Assembly (NCBI RefSeq): GCF_024713945.1
Contig: NC_134680.1
Span: 2,628,001 to 2,692,000 of the forward strand
Source of the DNA: Dermatophagoides farinae
Taxonomy: Eukaryota > Arthropoda > Arachnida > Sarcoptiformes > Pyroglyphidae
Reading direction: 5' to 3'
Length of the DNA stretch: 64,000 nucleotides
The notes beneath the pieces were generated by a model. That model was not told the origin of the DNA and made no database searches. It saw only the letters and a list, made by a program, of their open reading frames with translations. Position numbers and translations under genes: made by a program. Positions 9,704-20,258 of the stretch are shown here, piece by piece. Every line of letters starts with the position of its first letter. The stretch's first letter is position 1.

Positions 9704-10741
9704 ATGTTTCTCCGAATTTATGGAAAAAAATTAACACTTTTAACCTGTATACGTTATTATTCATCATCTAAATTACAGGATATTCCATCCGAATTCATTA
9801 AAACTATTACATACAGAACCTGTGTCGGTCTTTATGATCAATTACGTCAAGAGCAGCCAAAATTATTTCGTAAATCACCATCCGAAGGATTGGATATAAC
9901 CATTGAATATGTGGATAATTGGCAACCAAATCATCGATATGACAAAGTAATTTTAGCCATACATGGAACAGCCGATACTTATCGAACATTCACCAAACTT
10001 ATTCAACATTTTCATCAAAAAAACGTTCGCGTCATCGTTCCAAATCAACCAAATTATGGATATACACGTCGAACAAATTTTCAATATTGGCATACATTCG
10101 ATGAAAAATATTATTGTTTTAAGGATTTTTTAAAACAATTGAAAATCGATCAAATAGATTGTCTAATTGGCCATTCATTTGGTGTACATACATGCCTGAT
10201 GCTTTGGGAACGACCACCATGTGGTATTCAAATTCGATCACTTGGTTTTCATGCACCAGAATTTGGCATAAAAGCAATTGAACCGAAATTGATTCGTGGT
10301 GCAAAAATCCTATTGAAAATGTCTCAGTCACATTTATTGACAAAATTATTAAAAGCAACGAACTTTCAAATTCCACCATATAAATTTGATAATATTGATG
10401 ATTTATTTTTAATGTGTTGTTATGCCCAAAATATACCAGATAAAGTTATTCGTGGTTCAATCCGACGATTAGAACGGTTGAAACAACAAAAAATGCCTGG
10501 ATTCATAACGTATGGTACTGATGAACGATTAGTATCAAAATATTCAATTGATAAACTCCATGAATTATTACAAATATCAAATCAGATTATTTCGATTGAT
10601 ACGGATGATTTACTTTCGATACCATCGCCATCAATATCAACGATGATGACATCATTTCAGCTCAAAGATGCTGGACATTTTCCACATGTTCGTTATTCGA
10701 ATATTTCCCATTATCTTGTTGAACAATTGTTGCGATTGTAG
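9704..10741 (+). CDS. Alpha/beta-hydrolase-fold protein, tandem copy 3
   Basis: A 345-residue single-exon protein, more diverged from copies 1 and 2 but with the same architecture: LAIHGTADTYRTF motif, G156-H-S158-F-G elbow, and late His325 in DAGHFPH. The open frame extends to 9611. I place the start at 9704 because this puts the nucleophile at residue 158 as in the other copies, and because 9586-9703 aligns with the non-coding spacer upstream of copy 2. The N-terminus MFLRIYGKKLTLLTCIRYYS is again presequence-like. The stop is 49 bp from the stop of a convergent minus-strand gene. Confidence 0.85.
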   Translation: MFLRIYGKKLTLLTCIRYYSSSKLQDIPSEFIKTITYRTCVGLYDQLRQEQPKLFRKSPSEGLDITIEYVDNWQPNHRYDKVILAIHGTADTYRTFTKLIQHFHQKNVRVIVPNQPNYGYTRRTNFQYWHTFDEKYYCFKDFLKQLKIDQIDCLIGHSFGVHTCLMLWERPPCGIQIRSLGFHAPEFGIKAIEPKLIRGAKILLKMSQSHLLTKLLKATNFQIPPYKFDNIDDLFLMCCYAQNIPDKVIRGSIRRLERLKQQKMPGFITYGTDERLVSKYSIDKLHELLQISNQIISIDTDDLLSIPSPSISTMMTSFQLKDAGHFPHVRYSNISHYLVEQLLRL

Positions 10742-10770
10742 AAATATCCACCGTTATTTTTTTAGTTAAT

Positions 10771-10783
10771 TTTATTGAATAAA
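10771..10783. terminator. Back-to-back polyadenylation signals in convergent gap
   Basis: TTTATT-G-AATAAA gives one AATAAA on each strand (minus 10776-10771, plus 10778-10783), serving hydrolase copy 3 (stop 10741) and the cysteine-rich gene (stop 10791). Confidence 0.6.
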
Positions 10784-10790
10784 AATTTGC

Positions 10791-11783
10791 TCACTGTTGA
10801 TCATCAATTCCATAGCCAATATTTGGACAATAATAACTGAATAGATAGCTTACGATGCTATTCGAATGAATACCTTTTGGATGATAATCGTTTGGTGCAT
10901 GAAATTCAATCGGATCACATTGTTGTTTACCAAAATCATATTCATCACGTGGACAGAGGCTATTCAATATACTTAATGAATTATATTCAATCATTGTGTG
11001 AAACATTTGTTGTGATTGTCGGCCACATTTAACCATTAACATTTCCATTACACAATGTTCCCAATCATAATATGCACAGCATGTGTTTTGATAAAATTTT
11101 GTAAAATTCGCATTTTGTCTCGATTGATCATGGATCCATTCATATGATGTTTGTAATCGATATATACATCGATGCCGATATTCATCTGTCAATTTAACTT
11201 TATCGATTAAACATGATGAAATGTTGAGAAAATCTTGAATGATTTCAACTCATATTATTAATTTTTAAAAACAAGAAAAAGAATTATTTTGCTTTTGCTT
11301 ACCATTTTGAATCGTTCCATTTGGTTGACAGAATCGACGTAAATTCTCTTGAAATGGTTGTAAATATAGACGTTCGAAAAAAATCGAATGTAATGGTGTA
11401 CCACAACGATGAAACCATTTCCGTGCACAATATGGTCCATAATCATGTTGATTACTTGAGCAAAAAAAAAAATAATAATAATGATAATAAAAATATTCAA
11501 ATTCTAGAAAATTCATAATCAAAACTTACAAACAGAATTGTTCAAAATCATCCACATTGCTTGGTATACCAGTACCGTTTGATTGTGCACTTAGAAAAAG
11601 GCTCGGTTCGATAAAACATTCGATTAGATGATCTAATTTACAGAATTTGATTCGTCGATTATTAGCCATTGTTATTATAGAAATTTGTTGTTTCGATATT
11701 AAATTGAACCATTCAATTATTAATGATAAACATGATATGAATAACAATAGAATCCAGAAAATATTTCGTATGAAAAATAACAT
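10791..11783 (-). CDS. Cysteine-rich secreted or membrane-anchored protein
   Basis: Three exons on the minus strand: 11783-11530, 11454-11303 and 11233-10791. GT-AG introns of 75 and 69 bp have consistent phases, giving 282 residues. Residues 5-27 form a strongly hydrophobic signal or anchor (FIRNIFWILLLFISCLSLII). The rest carries at least 15 Cys in spaced pairs, including KFCKLDHLIEC, FC, YC, RC, FC, SC, RC, TCC, HC, KC, LC and QC, plus several N-x-S/T sequons. This suggests a disulfide-bonded extracellular protein. The spacing recalls small cysteine-rich hemolymph or secreted families of arthropods (27 kDa glycoprotein-like) but I cannot assign a family. It is tail-to-tail with hydrolase copy 3. 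Confidence 0.75.
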
Positions 11784-13010
11784 GTTTTTTTAATGTTTTA
11801 GTTTTAAACGAAAATTATGATAAAATCTAGTGATAATTTTCAAATGGTTAATAATGATAAATTGGACATTTTTTTTTGTTAGTTGATGCTGGATTTTTTT
11901 TCTGTTGTGCGTGTATGGGGAGGGGATGCACACATTGTTAACCAGGAAAAAATCGAATAAAATATACGCCCATATATGAGTAGTGAAGGTCTATCACCTC
12001 GTTTCGATTTTTTTTTTTGATGTTCAATCGATCAAATGATTGATCAATGATATTTTGGGTTTTGTCGTTTGTCATGTCTCTGAAAAACAAACACAATAAA
12101 CAGGTAATTATCTATATCGTATGGAAGTAAGAACAAGAAATAAAAAATAAGGTCATTCTGGTGCAACATATTTCCTTTTTCCGTCATATCTAAATCGATA
12201 AATCGATGATCATGATCGTATGATCTCGATGATGATGGCTTTATTTGAATTCGATTGATAATTTGCCTGAAAAAAATGACAGTGTGCCATATATATTGTG
12301 AGGTTTTTTTTCTTGTTAGGAATGATTGATTAATCATTCACAATGGTCAATAAAACCAATTCCATAATCATGTTTTTTTATGGTCAAATATGGATGTGTC
12401 ATACAAATCAATGGGTGGCCGAAATAGACGTCATACAATCTCAATTCGGAATGACCCAACTGAATAAAATGTATACATTCTGTGATAACAATTTAATTGA
12501 TATATAAGTTCCATGTGTTTCATACAAGTCCAAGGTTAATAACCTTGTTTGATATGGAACAATGATATGAATGAAAGATACACACAACAAAAAAAACACA
12601 TTGAAACTTCAACATTGTAACCATTGGTAACGGTTATTGGCCATCCAGTTACTTTTTTGGTTATTGAAAATAAAAATGAGGCAACAATAAATAAATTCAG
12701 TGAAAAATAACATTTCATTTCGAAATCGATATTCGAGATCAGGAAGAATTATCGAATTGAATCCAAAAAAAAAATGAATCATCAAAATGAATCGAATATC
12801 AATAAGGAAATATAGAATTCGTTCGATTATCGATAGTGAATCGTCCTTCTCTCCACCTCTTACAACTCGATTCCACAAAAGGTTCTTGACATTTTTCCAT
12901 TTTCCCATATTTCTGTTTGTGTCGGATTCATTTGATAAAAATTCTCATTCTGTATTAGATTGTATTCGAGACAACATTGTCGTTTTTAAAATCATAAATA
13001 AAAATTAAAA
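11784..13010. other. Intergenic region, presumed promoters
   Basis: Lies between two divergent genes and should hold both promoters. A perfect 17 bp palindrome CAAGGTTA-A-TAACCTTG is at 12531-12547, and a TATATAAG motif is near 12501. Open frames here are short, low-complexity and without homology that I recognise. Confidence 0.5.
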
Positions 13011-14318
13011 ATGCTTTGCTGTTTTATTATTGATAAACTAATACGAACCATATTCATCATTTTAATGATTGTATTGATGATATTATGGATTGTATTGTGT
13101 ATTGAAACAACCAGACAAATTGTTGATGTTCAAAATCGACTTGGATCACGTGGTGCCGGTCGTATTACTAATAATAATGCCGTTGGCAATGGTGATCCAG
13201 AAAAACGTTTTCTTACATCATTATATTCACAGCTACAGATTCAAGGATTATCACCATCATCATCATCATCATCTGCATCGATAACACCGATGATCACTCG
13301 TTCAATATTACCACGTTTATTTATATTGGCCATATTTAATACGTTTATTGAAGAATTGATTGCATTCATAGCAATCATATCATTAATGTTAACCGGTAAA
13401 CATTGTTATGATAATGATAATGGCCATCATAGTAGATCACAAAGATCATCATCATCGAACAAATGGTTTCGTACATCAATAACATTATTAACAATCATAT
13501 GGTTCATTGAACAATATCGTATTGGTGATTTGATCTATTATCATCATAATTTTGATTATCAACAAACAACAACAACAGTTGATCAATGGAATGTACAACA
13601 TATGATACTTACAGCGCATATAATACATTTTATTATCATTATTATTGGTGGAATGATTTGTCTATGTTGTACAATGAAAACAACAAAAACATTCAAAACT
13701 ATGACGGCAACAATGAATACAAATAATAATGGCATTAATACTATTCATAATGATCGATTATTATCAACATCATCATCAACAACAACAACAACAACATCAT
13801 CATCGAATGTTATGGATATAGAAGCGAATCGTTTGCAATCAAAACAACATAAACAATTATTAATGAAACAAAAAGAACAACGTAGAAAAAAACAATCGAA
13901 TAATTTAACATTTAAATCAAATTATTCACAAAATAATGAACAACAAATGGATTCAAATGGATTGCAACCAACAACATCCACAGCGAATGGTAATGTTGTC
14001 ACAACGAATGGATCGTCAATCAAAATGATTGGTGACAGATTTAAAAAGCCATGTCATTGGATGCGTTCAACATTTATCATTCATAATAATGGTAAAGATG
14101 ATCGTTTGAAGAATGCTAAAAATAAATCGAAAACAATCAATTCGATTGATAAATCATCATCAAATATTATGGCCATTAATGATCAAAACAATGATAACGA
14201 TAGTAATAATAATGATGATCATCATATCGATAATGATGTTGTTAATCAAGGAAGAGGAAGTGAATCAAGTACAGCAACTGCAAGTACAACCATTGCAATG
14301 GATCGATTGATTGAATGA
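13011..14318 (+). CDS. Four-transmembrane orphan protein with low-complexity tail
   Basis: 435 residues in a single open frame. Hydrophobic segments lie at about 11-31, 99-127, 155-173 and 198-220, with Cys at the end of TM4 (MICLCC). After residue 225 the protein is Thr/Asn/Ser/Gln/Lys-rich and presumably cytoplasmic. The first TM begins near the start Met with no cleavable signal. Topology resembles tetraspan membrane proteins, but I see no tetraspanin CCG motif. Non-repetitive stretches with normal codon use (PRLFILAIFNTFIEELIAF) argue that it is real. Function is unknown. Confidence 0.65.
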   Translation: MLCCFIIDKLIRTIFIILMIVLMILWIVLCIETTRQIVDVQNRLGSRGAGRITNNNAVGNGDPEKRFLTSLYSQLQIQGLSPSSSSSSASITPMITRSILPRLFILAIFNTFIEELIAFIAIISLMLTGKHCYDNDNGHHSRSQRSSSSNKWFRTSITLLTIIWFIEQYRIGDLIYYHHNFDYQQTTTTVDQWNVQHMILTAHIIHFIIIIIGGMICLCCTMKTTKTFKTMTATMNTNNNGINTIHNDRLLSTSSSTTTTTTSSSNVMDIEANRLQSKQHKQLLMKQKEQRRKKQSNNLTFKSNYSQNNEQQMDSNGLQPTTSTANGNVVTTNGSSIKMIGDRFKKPCHWMRSTFIIHNNGKDDRLKNAKNKSKTINSIDKSSSNIMAINDQNNDNDSNNNDDHHIDNDVVNQGRGSESSTATASTTIAMDRLIE

Positions 14319-14634
14319 TTAATACCTCTTCTACACTTGCACAAAAATGATCTATAAATGTCGAAATAGTGAATAATAACATTCGAATCGATTATTTTTT
14401 CCATACGCACATCCATTCATTTATCCTCATGCGGGATTATTTTTAAAAATTGGAAAATTTCTTTCTTCCAATTGGATCGGGTGGGTTATCATCAATTCTG
14501 TTCATTCATTCTTTTTTTCCATGATCTCCTCTAGGACAGAAAAATAATAGACATAGGTTTGCAAATATTTTAGTCATTTCCATTTTTTTTTTTATTTTTT
14601 TGATAATTTTTTTTATACAAAAAAACATTTTTCA

Positions 14635-14640
14635 AATAAA
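14635..14640 (+). terminator. Polyadenylation signal AATAAA for the four-TM gene
   Basis: Lies 317 bp past the stop, the first AATAAA in a run of similar hexamers. Confidence 0.4.
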
Positions 14641-17600
14641 AATAAAATCTCTTCTTTAACGATGATATTGTTGCAATTTTTTTCTGGTTCAATCAATTTG
14701 TTACAGCAATAGAAATAGGAATAAAATATTCAGGGAATTACAATAGTTAGATGTAATAAACAAACAGACAAAAATCATCGGTAAAATCGTTTATGAATGC
14801 TATTGTCCATCAACGCGAAAGTTCCGTTATGGGAATTGAACAAAAAAGATGAAAAAAAAGTTTCCAAGCAATTTTTTTTCTCGTTTATAAACATTCGATT
14901 TTTTTTTTCGTTCGTTGTCCATTTCCATTTCTCATAGACTTGACAAAAATTATGGCCAGTGGTAAAAAAATGATTGTGGAATAAGATAAACATTGTATTC
15001 CATTGTTGTTGATGATGAACAAAGTTGGTTGTTGTGTATTGTGCACACTCATTGGTGATGTCATTGTCATTGGATCCGATGATTGATCACTGATGAATCT
15101 TTTTTTTCAGTGATAATGTTGTTGTTGTTGTTGTTGATGATGATGACAATGTCCATAGAATGAATGAAAACGAAAATTATTTGCTTCGCATATAATGCTT
15201 TCAAAGCCAGTCACCCATACTTTATTTTTTCATTGTTTGATTGATATTCTTGAATGAATAAGAAAATAATATAAGAATAGATCGCATTAGATGATGATGA
15301 TGATGATGGTGATATTATCGTTGGGTCATTCGATTTCCAAAGAGTTACAGTTCCATTTTAAAAGAACGGTTGTACAAACAAACATCGACAACAACAACGA
15401 GAAACTTAATATTTTCATTCAGGAAATAGAAAACTATTCATTTCGTCGTCGTCGTCGTTGTTTGATGTTCTAATTTCCAAACAATTTTCACAATTTACCT
15501 CTGTGTGTGTATATGTGTGTGGGTGGGTGAATAGTTTTTGTGTTTGAGCATAATACAAGTACAGAAATTTTTTAATTGTGCGAAAAGTGTGGTAGATCAA
15601 AACAAAACAAAAAAAAATTCTCTCTTCAAACAAACAATTAATTATTTTTCAAATTGGGCGTTGTGTCTGCATGTAGGCGGTGTGTGTATTTGTTATTCGA
15701 TATTTTCTCTTATAATATAATTACGGTCATATATTATATATAGTCATCGGGAAGAATATACACTGGACATATACACACACACACAAACAAAAACGATCCA
15801 GAAACAAAAAATAACAAAAAAAAATTCATTCAATCATTGAATTGATTATTCAAAATTCATCGGTCTTAAGACACTAGAATATGTATGTGATGAGATTACG
15901 ACGACAATGATGATGATGATGATGATGAACGAATCGATTTCGATTGTATTCGAAATTGAATTGATTCTAATAAACAAAAAAAAATATTTGCATATACAAG
16001 AAAAAAAATAAGAAATTCGAATGCAAATAAAAATATAAACCAACTACAAATGCTACCGCCATCATTATCATCATTATTACTAAATAATTCAATCATACAC
16101 ACACCCCCATGTGTTGTTTACATTCAAATGAATCAAAATAAGCAGAAAAAAAATTTCGGCAACATTAAAATATCTACATAAAGAGATGTGATTGGCAAGT
16201 ATATTCTTGTTCCATTTGATGGAAAAGAAAATAAAAATCAATAGAGAGAGAGAGAAAAAAAAACAATGATTCGATCGATTTTTGCTTCGTTTTATTTTGT
16301 TTCATTCGAAACTCTTGATTGATTCTATTAGTTATTTGAAATATATGATTTTGGCAAGTATAATCATTCATTTAAAATAACAGGTCCACTTCCAAAATCA
16401 AGACTCCTGTTTCATAGATATTCCAAGATCTATTGTTTTAAATTTAATTATGAATTATCCATTTTATTATTATACAAATATTCTCATGGTGTGAAAAATG
16501 GTTGGTTCATTCAATGACCATATCAGATGAACTGTTTGTTTGTTTGTTTGTTGTATAGTCAATTTTAGAAAAAAAAAATTTTTCAACATACAAAGAATAC
16601 TGGATCAAACAAAAATTTATTGTTGATTTATTCACAACATCTGATTGACTACTACTACTACTACTACTAGTATATTTCAAATGTAAATTTAAATTTGATT
16701 CGTTTTTCCCAAAAAAAAAAAAAAACAATGTTCATTCAAAATTGCAATCACCATCACCGACATCATCATAATAATTTGCAAATAATCCTCAACAAACGAC
16801 AAAAACAGAATATATAGCTAAAGAAGAACAAAAAAAAAACAAGAAGGAAGGAGAGAAAAGAAAAACAAAAGTTGAATTCGAATTGTATTTAAATTGTGAT
16901 TTTGTTTATATATGACATGTACATCATTTGATTACATATAAAAATAAAAATTCGAACATACAATTCAGATGAAAAATATTACCATGTTTAAAGATTTAGA
17001 ATTTATTTGGAATTCTTTTATCCCGAATAATAATCTCATATATGATGATGATGATGATGATGATGAAAGTGGCTTTGAAAGTGACTTGCCAATGATGGTC
17101 ATCACATTGTTTCAAGGAATCATTTTGTTGTTGAGCAATAACAAAATGAACAATAAAAAATAACAGCTCTTTACAAAACAAAACAAAAAAAAAACTTTTA
17201 TCATATTCAAAACAAGAGACTTGTTATTGTCATAAGAATGTGAAAAAAAAGAAAAAATTTTTTTTTTTTTTTTTTTGTTCTCCATTCTTCACATCAAAAT
17301 GATTATCGTGTAGTTTTTTTTTCAGCGAAGTAACAAAACAAATTCATAATGATATAATAAGCGATTATGTGAATGTATATAATAATAATATAAACACATA
17401 ATAATGTGCCGATACAGGAAACTGTTTCAATTTCCGTTGATTTCGATATTTTTGTTGTTGTAAAATATATATTATATATATGTGTTGCCGTTAATAAGAA
17501 TCCACTAAATCGACTAAAATAGCTAACTCGATTCTATTAATGGTGGTGGTGGTGGGGGGGGGGAAATGTGAATAATACACAAACAAACACACGATAATAA

Positions 17601-18516
17601 TAATAGTGAAGAAATTAAATTGACGAATCATTCATATATATATAATGTTATTGGTGTATCTTATCTTATCAATTGCTTCATGTGTCTTTTTCCAGCAAAA
17701 AAAAAATTCTTTGATGATGATGGCAACAGAAAAATTCAAATTGAATAAAAATGTTTGTCTTTTTTTTCTCGCTTGAATTCCTCGTTTGTTGTTGTTGTTG
17801 TTGTCGTTGTTGCAGTGTGAATCGAATGAATTTATCGTTCGTTTTTTTCCATACACTCACACACATAAACACAACATGAATAAACATTTTTTTTTTGTAA
17901 AATAAAAAACGAATCAAACTTGAATGGAACAAGTATCATTTCGCATACAACAACGGCATGGAATTTTGAATTCAAATCAGTATTGAAAATGGTAGAGAAA
18001 AAAAAAGTATAGAATTTCAATTGAAAAGAATCGAATAGCGAATGAAAATAGTGTTGGGAGGGAGAAAAAAAGGAAAAAAAAACTCCATCCTTCTCATATC
18101 TGTTTCAATGATTGGTGAATTTTTCCCAAAAAAAAGATAGAAGAAAAAAGAAAAATTCTATATTCAACTTTGGTATGATAAACTTTGAGAAAATCGACAT
18201 TGAATAAAAAAAAAATAATAACAAATAACAAAAAAAAAATGAAAACGTTGTGTTGGATGTTGAATTTTATTTTGGCATGGTTCATCGTGTTTTGTTTACA
18301 ATAATCTCTTTCATCATCATTAACTAACAAAAATAAAAAATAATGCTATTCAATATGCAATTCCATCGATATATAAGGCATTTAGTTTTGTCTTTGTTAT
18401 TCACGTACAGATTCATTAGACATTAAGTGAATGAAATCAATGTCATCATCGTTCTTTTTGTTGTTGTTGTTGTTGTTGTTCTTGTCGTTCCATTTTTTTG
18501 TGGAATTTTTCTTTTG

Positions 18517-18522
18517 TTTATT
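18517..18522 (-). terminator. Polyadenylation signal AATAAA for Sidestep-like gene
   Basis: TTTATT on the plus strand, 345 bp past the long-frame stop. A second copy is at 18534-18539. Confidence 0.35.
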
Positions 18523-18866
18523 TTGTTGTTCATTTTATTCTGACTTGATTTACTGAATAAATTTTGTTCGTTGTTTGATTTTTTTTGTTGTTGTTGTTGT
18601 GATTGCATAATTTTTTTTTGTCATTGGAATGTTGTTGAAATTATTAATATTATTATTGTTTGATTGATTGATGGATTGATATTATATTATAAATCCACTC
18701 AATAATGAAATATAATGATGATAATAATAATCAATAATCAAAAATGTTCATATGAATTCTCAGAATTTCAAAACAAAAAAAACCAACCAGAAGAATCGAA
18801 CAATAATAAACAAAAGAATATTCATATTTCAATTTTTTCGACCATTGAAAATGTTCAGTCCACAAT

Positions 18867-20258
18867 TCAATTATTATTATCATCATCATCATCATCCTTA
18901 TTATTATTGCGATCATGTGGAACAAAAACAGCCAGATGACCAACATTTTTATCATCATTATTATTATTATTATCTTCATTGCTATTATTTATCAATGAAT
19001 TTGTTGAATTATAATCAAATTTATTCACTGTAGTTGATGATGATGATGATGATGGAACATAAACGAATAAGGCTGCCTGTTGTTGTTGGTTACCATTCAT
19101 GGATAAAATATTCATTGATAATTTTTGTTGTTGTTGTGGCTGTTGTAATTTTGTCGACATTGTTTGCAAAAATGAAGATGAATTCTGAATATGATCCTGA
19201 TATGTTGTTGTTGATGATGATGATGTTAGTAGTGGTGGTTGTGGTTGATGATATTGTTTGGATACAATTGTTGCCATATCATTATTATTATCACATCTAT
19301 TGTTTGAAATAGAATTGTTCAATGTAGCTATTGTTGTTGCCATTGTTGAAAAAGGTAATGATTCTTGATTCTGTTGTTGTTGTGTAAGGAAAAATCTGTC
19401 TGAATCTTGAATTTTGTTGTGAAGATCAGAATATTGAGGATGCTGATTATTATTATCATCCATAAGATGTACATTCTGTTGTTGCAATGTAGCAAAATGA
19501 TGATTAGTTATTTGTCGGTTATTCAAATGATGATTATTATTGTGATTATCATAATATTCAAGACAAATATCATGACAATGATCTTGAATATGTGCAACTG
19601 GAATTGAAACATTCATATTATTATTAGCATTAAAATTAGCATTATCATTACTATTATTATGGCCAAGATGATGATGATCTACATTTGGTTCATAACGATG
19701 ATGATGATGGCTATTATTATTGTTACTTAAATTAAACGACTGCTGCTGTTGTTGTGGATCACAATTATTATTATTTTTTTGTAATTCCATTTCATATTGA
19801 AGAATTGTTCCTGTGTTTTTTGTTATTGGGTGGTGTGTAGAATTAGTTGCAGATGATGTGACCATACTAACAATTGGATTCAATGATAATGATGTAGTGG
19901 ATGATTCATTTCCGGATAGTTGTGTGGATGGAATAAAATCCGTAGTCATATGTTCGGTAACTAAATTAACATATTCATTTGATGATATTGGTAGTTCCTG
20001 TTCAATACTATTTTCATCAAGATGTATAGAATTTATTCTTGATAATATCGAAGTAGGAGTGGTTGTTTTAGATTTTGCAACATCATCAGCAGCAACAACA
20101 GTACCATTTGAAGACATAGCTGTAGCTACATAAAAACCAATTGATGATGATGTAGATGTTGAAAATGAATTCATATGATGGTAATCATTATTCATAGCTG
20201 TTGTTGTCGTCGTTTTTCGATGATGATGATGCAGCTGAGGTAGTAACATTAGATTTGG
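18867..20258 (-). CDS. side: Sidestep-like, last exon (long-tail frame)
   Basis: Open for 463 codons from an acceptor ATATAG at 20259-20260, in phase 0 with exon 11. The tail is rich in Asn, His, Gln, Ser and Thr, but also has ordinary stretches such as SSNEYVNLVTEHMTTDFIPS and IPVAHIQDHCHDICLEYYDN, so it is probably coding. A different frame of the same region encodes a short alternative end (20313-20188). Confidence 0.6.
   Translation of the reverse strand, partial: PNLMLLPQLHHHHRKTTTTTAMNNDYHHMNSFSTSTSSSIGFYVATAMSSNGTVVAADDVAKSKTTTPTSILSRINSIHLDENSIEQELPISSNEYVNLVTEHMTTDFIPSTQLSGNESSTTSLSLNPIVSMVTSSATNSTHHPITKNTGTILQYEMELQKNNNNCDPQQQQQSFNLSNNNNSHHHHRYEPNVDHHHLGHNNSNDNANFNANNNMNVSIPVAHIQDHCHDICLEYYDNHNNNHHLNNRQITNHHFATLQQQNVHLMDDNNNQHPQYSDLHNKIQDSDRFFLTQQQQNQESLPFSTMATTIATLNNSISNNRCDNNNDMATIVSKQYHQPQPPLLTSSSSTTTYQDHIQNSSSFLQTMSTKLQQPQQQQKLSMNILSMNGNQQQQAALFVYVPSSSSSSTTVNKFDYNSTNSLINNSNEDNNNNNDDKNVGHLAVFVPHDRNNNKDDDDDDNNN

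Larger units (their letters stand above)
14319..18866. other. Intergenic region and 3' UTRs
   Basis: Convergent 3' ends of the four-TM gene and the Sidestep-like gene. A candidate AATAAA for the former is at 14635-14640, and one for the latter on the minus strand is at 18522-18517. The rest is poly-T, (GAT)n, (TTG)n and CA-rich repeat. I see no further gene. Confidence 0.6.

Noticed and set aside
12044-12908. Two minus-strand open frames (97 and 99 codons) in the intergenic region
   Set aside because: Composition is Phe/Ile/Asn-rich as expected from AT-rich DNA. No recognisable motif, and splice or start context is unsupported.
13090-13284. 64-codon frame overlapping the four-TM gene
   Set aside because: Shadow of the larger frame; its His run comes from the CATCAT repeat.
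19034-20133. Plus-strand open frames opposite the receptor tail
   Set aside because: Antisense shadows of CAT/CAA/AAT codon repeats; no initiation context or motif.
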